Source: Gammaproteobacteria bacterium (GTDB lineage Bacteria; Pseudomonadota; Gammaproteobacteria; Steroidobacterales; Steroidobacteraceae). From it: a stretch of DNA of 25,449 nt. The stretch is from assembly GCA_030039615.1 (NCBI GenBank), contig JASHVF010000332.1, positions 1 to 25,449 of the forward strand, read 5' to 3'. The first letter of the stretch is position 1, and each line of letters begins with the position of its first letter. The notes under the pieces are model-generated. The model made no database searches. It had not been told where the DNA came from and saw only the letters and a program-made list of their open reading frames with translations. Positions 22,320 through 25,449 of the stretch are shown one piece after another. Made by a program: the position numbers and the translations under genes.

Positions 22320-23045
22320 ATGAGGGCGATCGCGCTAGCGCTACTGGCAATAGGGATGCTCGCTGCGGCCGCATCGGCCGCAGCAAGCTCCATCAGCGTC
22401 GCCCCGATCCGCGTCGAGTTGAGCCCGGCGAAGCGCACGGCGGTGCTCACCGTGCGCAACCAGGAGGACTCACCCGTGGTGGTGCAGGCACGCCCTGCCG
22501 CCTGGTCGCAGCATGCGGGCGAGGATCAGCTCGACGACACGCACGACCTCGTGGTGACGCCGCCGATCTTCACCATGCCTGCCAGGGGGGCGCAGGTGCT
22601 GCGGATCGCGCTGCTGCGCGAGCCCGACCCGGGACGCGAGCTCGCCTACCGGCTGGTGCTCTCCGAGGTGCCGGCCGCGACCGCGACGGAGAGCACCGGG
22701 CTCAAGGTGGCGCTGCGCATCACGCTGCCGATATTCGTCGGCGCGCCGCTGCGCACCGCGCCCGATCTTCTCTGGAGCCACGAGTGGCTGCCCGACGGAA
22801 CGCTCGACATTCAGGCGCAGAACCGCGGCACGGCGCACCTGCAGGTCCTGGATTTCGACGTGGGCAACGTGGGCCAGGCCTCGCAGAAGGTGCACGCCGA
22901 GACGCCGCACTATCTGTTGCCGGGAACCACCGCCCAGTGGCAGCTGCGTTCCGCCAGCGGCCTGACCCGCGACACGCAACTCGTCATCCGGGGCCACTCG
23001 GACGCCGGCGACTTCACCGTCACCAGCGGCCCGGGTACGCCCTGA
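22320..23045 (+). CDS. Periplasmic pilus assembly chaperone (PapD/CsuC-like)
   Basis: This 241-residue chaperone holds unfolded pilus subunits in the periplasm and hands them to the usher. It has a signal peptide (about 1-22) and two immunoglobulin-like domains. The first domain opens with ISVAPIRVELSPAKRTAVLTVRNQ, typical of the subunit-binding A1/G1 region. The sequence VVTPPIFTMPARGAQVLRIAL is the family hallmark containing the G1 donor strand. The second domain (about 130-235) begins near ITLPIFVGAP. It starts 6 nt after the SCPU stop without its own clear ribosome-binding site, so translational coupling is likely. The usher follows 16 nt later. Confidence 0.93.
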   Translation: MRAIALALLAIGMLAAAASAAASSISVAPIRVELSPAKRTAVLTVRNQEDSPVVVQARPAAWSQHAGEDQLDDTHDLVVTPPIFTMPARGAQVLRIALLREPDPGRELAYRLVLSEVPAATATESTGLKVALRITLPIFVGAPLRTAPDLLWSHEWLPDGTLDIQAQNRGTAHLQVLDFDVGNVGQASQKVHAETPHYLLPGTTAQWQLRSASGLTRDTQLVIRGHSDAGDFTVTSGPGTP

Positions 23046-23061
23046 ATGAGAGCCGTGCGCC

Positions 23062-25425
23062 ATGGGGCCAATCCACCGGAGGGCAGCTGCGATCTGCGCG
23101 CTCGTGCTTATGTGCAGTGCCGCCGCGGCGCGTGCCGACGACTTCGGCGGACCGCCGCCCGACTGGCGCACGACGGTGCTCGAGCTGCGCATCAATGGAG
23201 TGCTCACTCACCCTGACGTGGTCGCACTGCGCGACGCGGGCGGTGCCCTGTGGCTCGCCGACAGCGACTTCGCGCGACTGCGCCTCAGGCTGCCGCAGGC
23301 GGCACCGCACCTGGCCGACGGCCGGCGCTACTACCCGGTCGGCGCCCTCGCCAACGTGCGCGTCGCCTTCGACGAGGTGCACAGCGCCGTGAGCATCAGC
23401 GCGCCGGCGGGCGCCTTTCAGAGCTCGACGCTCGCGCTCAACGGCGCGAACCGCCCGCCCATATCGCCGAGCGGCACGGGCGCGTTCTTCAACTACGTGC
23501 TGTTCGGACAGACCGGCCAGTACACCGGCGCCGACGTCGCGAGCGGCTATGGCGAGCTCGGCATTTTCAGTCCGCTCGGCGTGCTGCTCAACACGGCTTC
23601 CGAGCAGACCGCCGACGGCACCAGCACCTTCGTGCGGCTCGGCACCACCTTCAGTCACGACTTTACCGACCAGCTCGAGACGCTGCGGCTCGGCGATGCC
23701 ATCAGCGTGCCGGGCTCGTGGGCGGACGCGGTGCGCTTCGGCGGCGTGCAGTTCGGAACCAACTACGGTATCCGCCCGGACCTCGTGACGACCCCGCTGC
23801 TCGCCGCCACCGGCACCGCGGTCGTGCCCTCGACGGTGGACGTGTTCGTGAACGGCCGCGCCGTCGGCTCGAGCGACGTACCCGCCGGCCCGTTCGTCGT
23901 CAACCAGGTGCCGGCGCTGAACGGCAGCGGCGACGTGAGCATCGTGGTGCGCAACGCCCTCGGACAGGAGCAGGTGGTGTCGGTGCCGTTCTACTCGGCG
24001 GCGGTGATGCTGCAGCCGGGTCTGTCGCAGTGGGACGTCGACCTGGGTGCGGTGCGCGAGAACTACGGCCTCGACAGTGACGACTACGGTCCGCTGCTGG
24101 CCTCCGGCACCTGGCGGCATGGCTTCACCAACCAGCTCACCGGCGAAGTGCACGCCGAGGCCATGAAGGGCGGGCCCGAGGCGGGCGGCATCGACGTCGC
24201 GCAGGAGCTCGACCACTGGGCGGTGGTGACGCTCGATCTCGCCGTCGGCGGCCAGCCGGCCACCGCCGACATCCTCGGCAGCGGACCCGAACCCGCGAGC
24301 TCCGGCAGCTACCAGGCGCTCGGCATCCAGCACGTCGACGAGCACATCAACATCACTCTCCAGGCGCAGCACGCGACCGCGGGCTTCCGCGAGGTGGGCA
24401 ACCTCGACGGCATTCCGACCCCGCTGGAGCGCAATCTCGCGCAGATCGGCTGGAACATGGGCAGGGTCGGCAACCTGCAGGTGGCGCTGGTCACGCAGCG
24501 CAACCCCGACGACTCGCGGCAGCAGGCCCTCGGCATCACCTACCAGGTGAACATCGGGCCCGGCAGCTTCAGCACCACCTTCAGCCGCACGACCGGCGAC
24601 ACGCACGACGAGAGCGTCTCGGCCTTCTACGTGCTGCCGCTCGACAGCCGCCGCAATGTCTCGAGCCAGTTCCGCTACGACAACCAGCTGCCTGCGCCCG
24701 ATGCGGCGCTGGTCGAGACGCTGCAGAAGAATCTGCCGCCTGGCCCCGGCGAGGGCTACCTGCTGTCGGCCGGCACCGACGGCAGCTACAACCTCGAGTA
24801 CCAGCGGCAGTTCGACGCGCTGCTGGTGCAGGCGGCGGCGGCGCGCCTGTTCGACCAGAGCGCCGAGAACCTCACCCTGAGCGGCGGCACGACCTACATG
24901 GACGGCGAGCTGCGCGCGGCGCGCACGGTGAACGACAGCTTCGCCACCGTCGAGGTCGGCGGGATTCCCGACGTGACGGTCTATTTCGAGAACCAGCCGG
25001 TCGCCACCACCGACGACAACGGTATCGCCGTGGTGCGTGACCTGCGCTCCTTCGACGTCAACCGCCTGAGCGTCGACCCGCTGCAGCTGCCGCTCGATGC
25101 GCAGCTGGCGAGCCCGCAGCTGCAGGTGGTGCCGCCCTACCGCAGCGGTACGCTGGTGCAGTTCCCGATCAAGCGCGTGCACGCGGGCGTGTTCCGCCTG
25201 CACCTGGCCGACGGCAGCCCCGTGCCGCCCGGCGCGACGGTGAGCCTGCAGGGGGAGGAATTCCCGGTGGGCCTCGAGGGGCTCGCCTACGTGACCAACT
25301 ACGATCATGGCACCGGCGGCGAGGCGCGCTGGAGCAACGGCAGGTGCAGCTTCCGCCTGCCGCCGCCGCCCTCCGGCGACCCGCAGCCGGACCTCGGCGT
25401 GATCGCCTGCCGGAGCACGCCGTGA
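23062..25425 (+). CDS. Outer membrane usher protein (CsuD/FimD family)
   Basis: The 787-residue usher forms the outer-membrane pore through which pilus subunits are added and exported. It has a signal peptide (1-25, ending ARA). An N-terminal chaperone-binding domain follows (about 35-125, LELRINGVLTHPDVVALRD). The beta-barrel runs from about 130 to 650, with the plug domain at about 255-312 (STVDVFVNGRAVGSSDVPAG). C-terminal beta-sandwich domains include TVYFENQPVATTDDNGIAVV and end with a Cys pair (NGRCSFRL...VIACRS). It is somewhat shorter than FimD (about 850-880) and in the range of Csu-type ushers. Its TGA overlaps the GTG of the next gene. Confidence 0.94.
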   Translation: MGPIHRRAAAICALVLMCSAAAARADDFGGPPPDWRTTVLELRINGVLTHPDVVALRDAGGALWLADSDFARLRLRLPQAAPHLADGRRYYPVGALANVRVAFDEVHSAVSISAPAGAFQSSTLALNGANRPPISPSGTGAFFNYVLFGQTGQYTGADVASGYGELGIFSPLGVLLNTASEQTADGTSTFVRLGTTFSHDFTDQLETLRLGDAISVPGSWADAVRFGGVQFGTNYGIRPDLVTTPLLAATGTAVVPSTVDVFVNGRAVGSSDVPAGPFVVNQVPALNGSGDVSIVVRNALGQEQVVSVPFYSAAVMLQPGLSQWDVDLGAVRENYGLDSDDYGPLLASGTWRHGFTNQLTGEVHAEAMKGGPEAGGIDVAQELDHWAVVTLDLAVGGQPATADILGSGPEPASSGSYQALGIQHVDEHINITLQAQHATAGFREVGNLDGIPTPLERNLAQIGWNMGRVGNLQVALVTQRNPDDSRQQALGITYQVNIGPGSFSTTFSRTTGDTHDESVSAFYVLPLDSRRNVSSQFRYDNQLPAPDAALVETLQKNLPPGPGEGYLLSAGTDGSYNLEYQRQFDALLVQAAAARLFDQSAENLTLSGGTTYMDGELRAARTVNDSFATVEVGGIPDVTVYFENQPVATTDDNGIAVVRDLRSFDVNRLSVDPLQLPLDAQLASPQLQVVPPYRSGTLVQFPIKRVHAGVFRLHLADGSPVPPGATVSLQGEEFPVGLEGLAYVTNYDHGTGGEARWSNGRCSFRLPPPPSGDPQPDLGVIACRSTP

Positions 25426-25449
25426 GCCGCGCGCGCCTGGCGCTGCTGT
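25422..25449 (+). CDS. Start of next pilus gene, probable tip adhesin (CsuE-like), cut by window edge
   Basis: Only nine codons are present. A GTG overlaps the usher stop (GTGA), and the frame reads (M)SRARLALL, the beginning of a signal peptide. In Csu-type operons the gene after the usher encodes the two-domain SCPU tip adhesin. The identity is therefore inferred from position, not from sequence. Confidence 0.55.

Noticed and set aside
23020..25308. 762-codon minus-strand open frame opposite the usher
   Set aside because: Composition is that of a GC-rich shadow (His, Arg, Val, Ala runs) and the usher on the plus strand is unmistakable.
1..25449. CRISPR arrays, phage genes, insertion sequences, new defence systems
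   Set aside because: I looked for regular repeats, transposases and defence-type gene clusters on both strands and saw none beyond the VapC remnant.

Overview
The window is a GC-rich, gene-dense piece of a gammaproteobacterial chromosome. The strongest taxonomic clue is gene order. The block queG <-> nnr-tsaE-amidase-mutL and the block pcnB-folK-dNK-panB-panC are both conserved gammaproteobacterial arrangements. The high GC content, the Csu-type pilus genes and the mix of accessory genes suggest a Xanthomonadales, Nevskiales or Steroidobacterales relative. That placement is inference; there is no rRNA here to test it.

Layout. 1-3522 (minus) holds housekeeping genes: NAD(P)HX repair (nnr), tRNA t6A synthesis (tsaE), a periplasmic cell-wall amidase and the start of mutL, which runs off the left edge. 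queG (epoxyqueuosine reductase) points away from nnr. 4640-8984 (minus) is a compact pcnB-folK-dNK-panB-panC operon covering RNA polyadenylation, folate, deoxynucleoside salvage and pantothenate. A tRNA-Glu(CTC) gene with a clear sigma-70 promoter starts just upstream of pcnB in the opposite direction.

9134-13766 looks more accessory. It has a decayed VapC toxin tail, a large DUF4034-like/Sel1-like/transmembrane protein, a glutathione S-transferase, a GNAT acetyltransferase and a diguanylate cyclase with a degenerate receiver and an altered I-site. 13850-17509 contains a secreted START-like protein, then a three-gene overlapping operon (DapA-family deaminase, 4-hydroxyproline epimerase, GntR/FCD regulator) that fits hydroxyproline catabolism. 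A palindromic GntR-type site lies in front of it, shared with a divergent VOC-family gene. 17555-20875 carries a secreted glutamate-carboxypeptidase-II-like M28 peptidase and a ROK sugar kinase.

21036 to the right edge is a Csu-type chaperone-usher pilus operon: two spore-coat-U-domain subunits, a chaperone, an usher, and the first codons of what should be the tip adhesin, cut by the window end.

Most of the window is ordinary chromosome and I see no convincing new defence or mobile system. The observations most worth following are a repeated promoter layout with the -10 element exactly 6 nt before the ATG and no ribosome-binding site (probable leaderless mRNAs), the GntR operator shared with the VOC gene, and the multidomain membrane protein beside the broken vapC.
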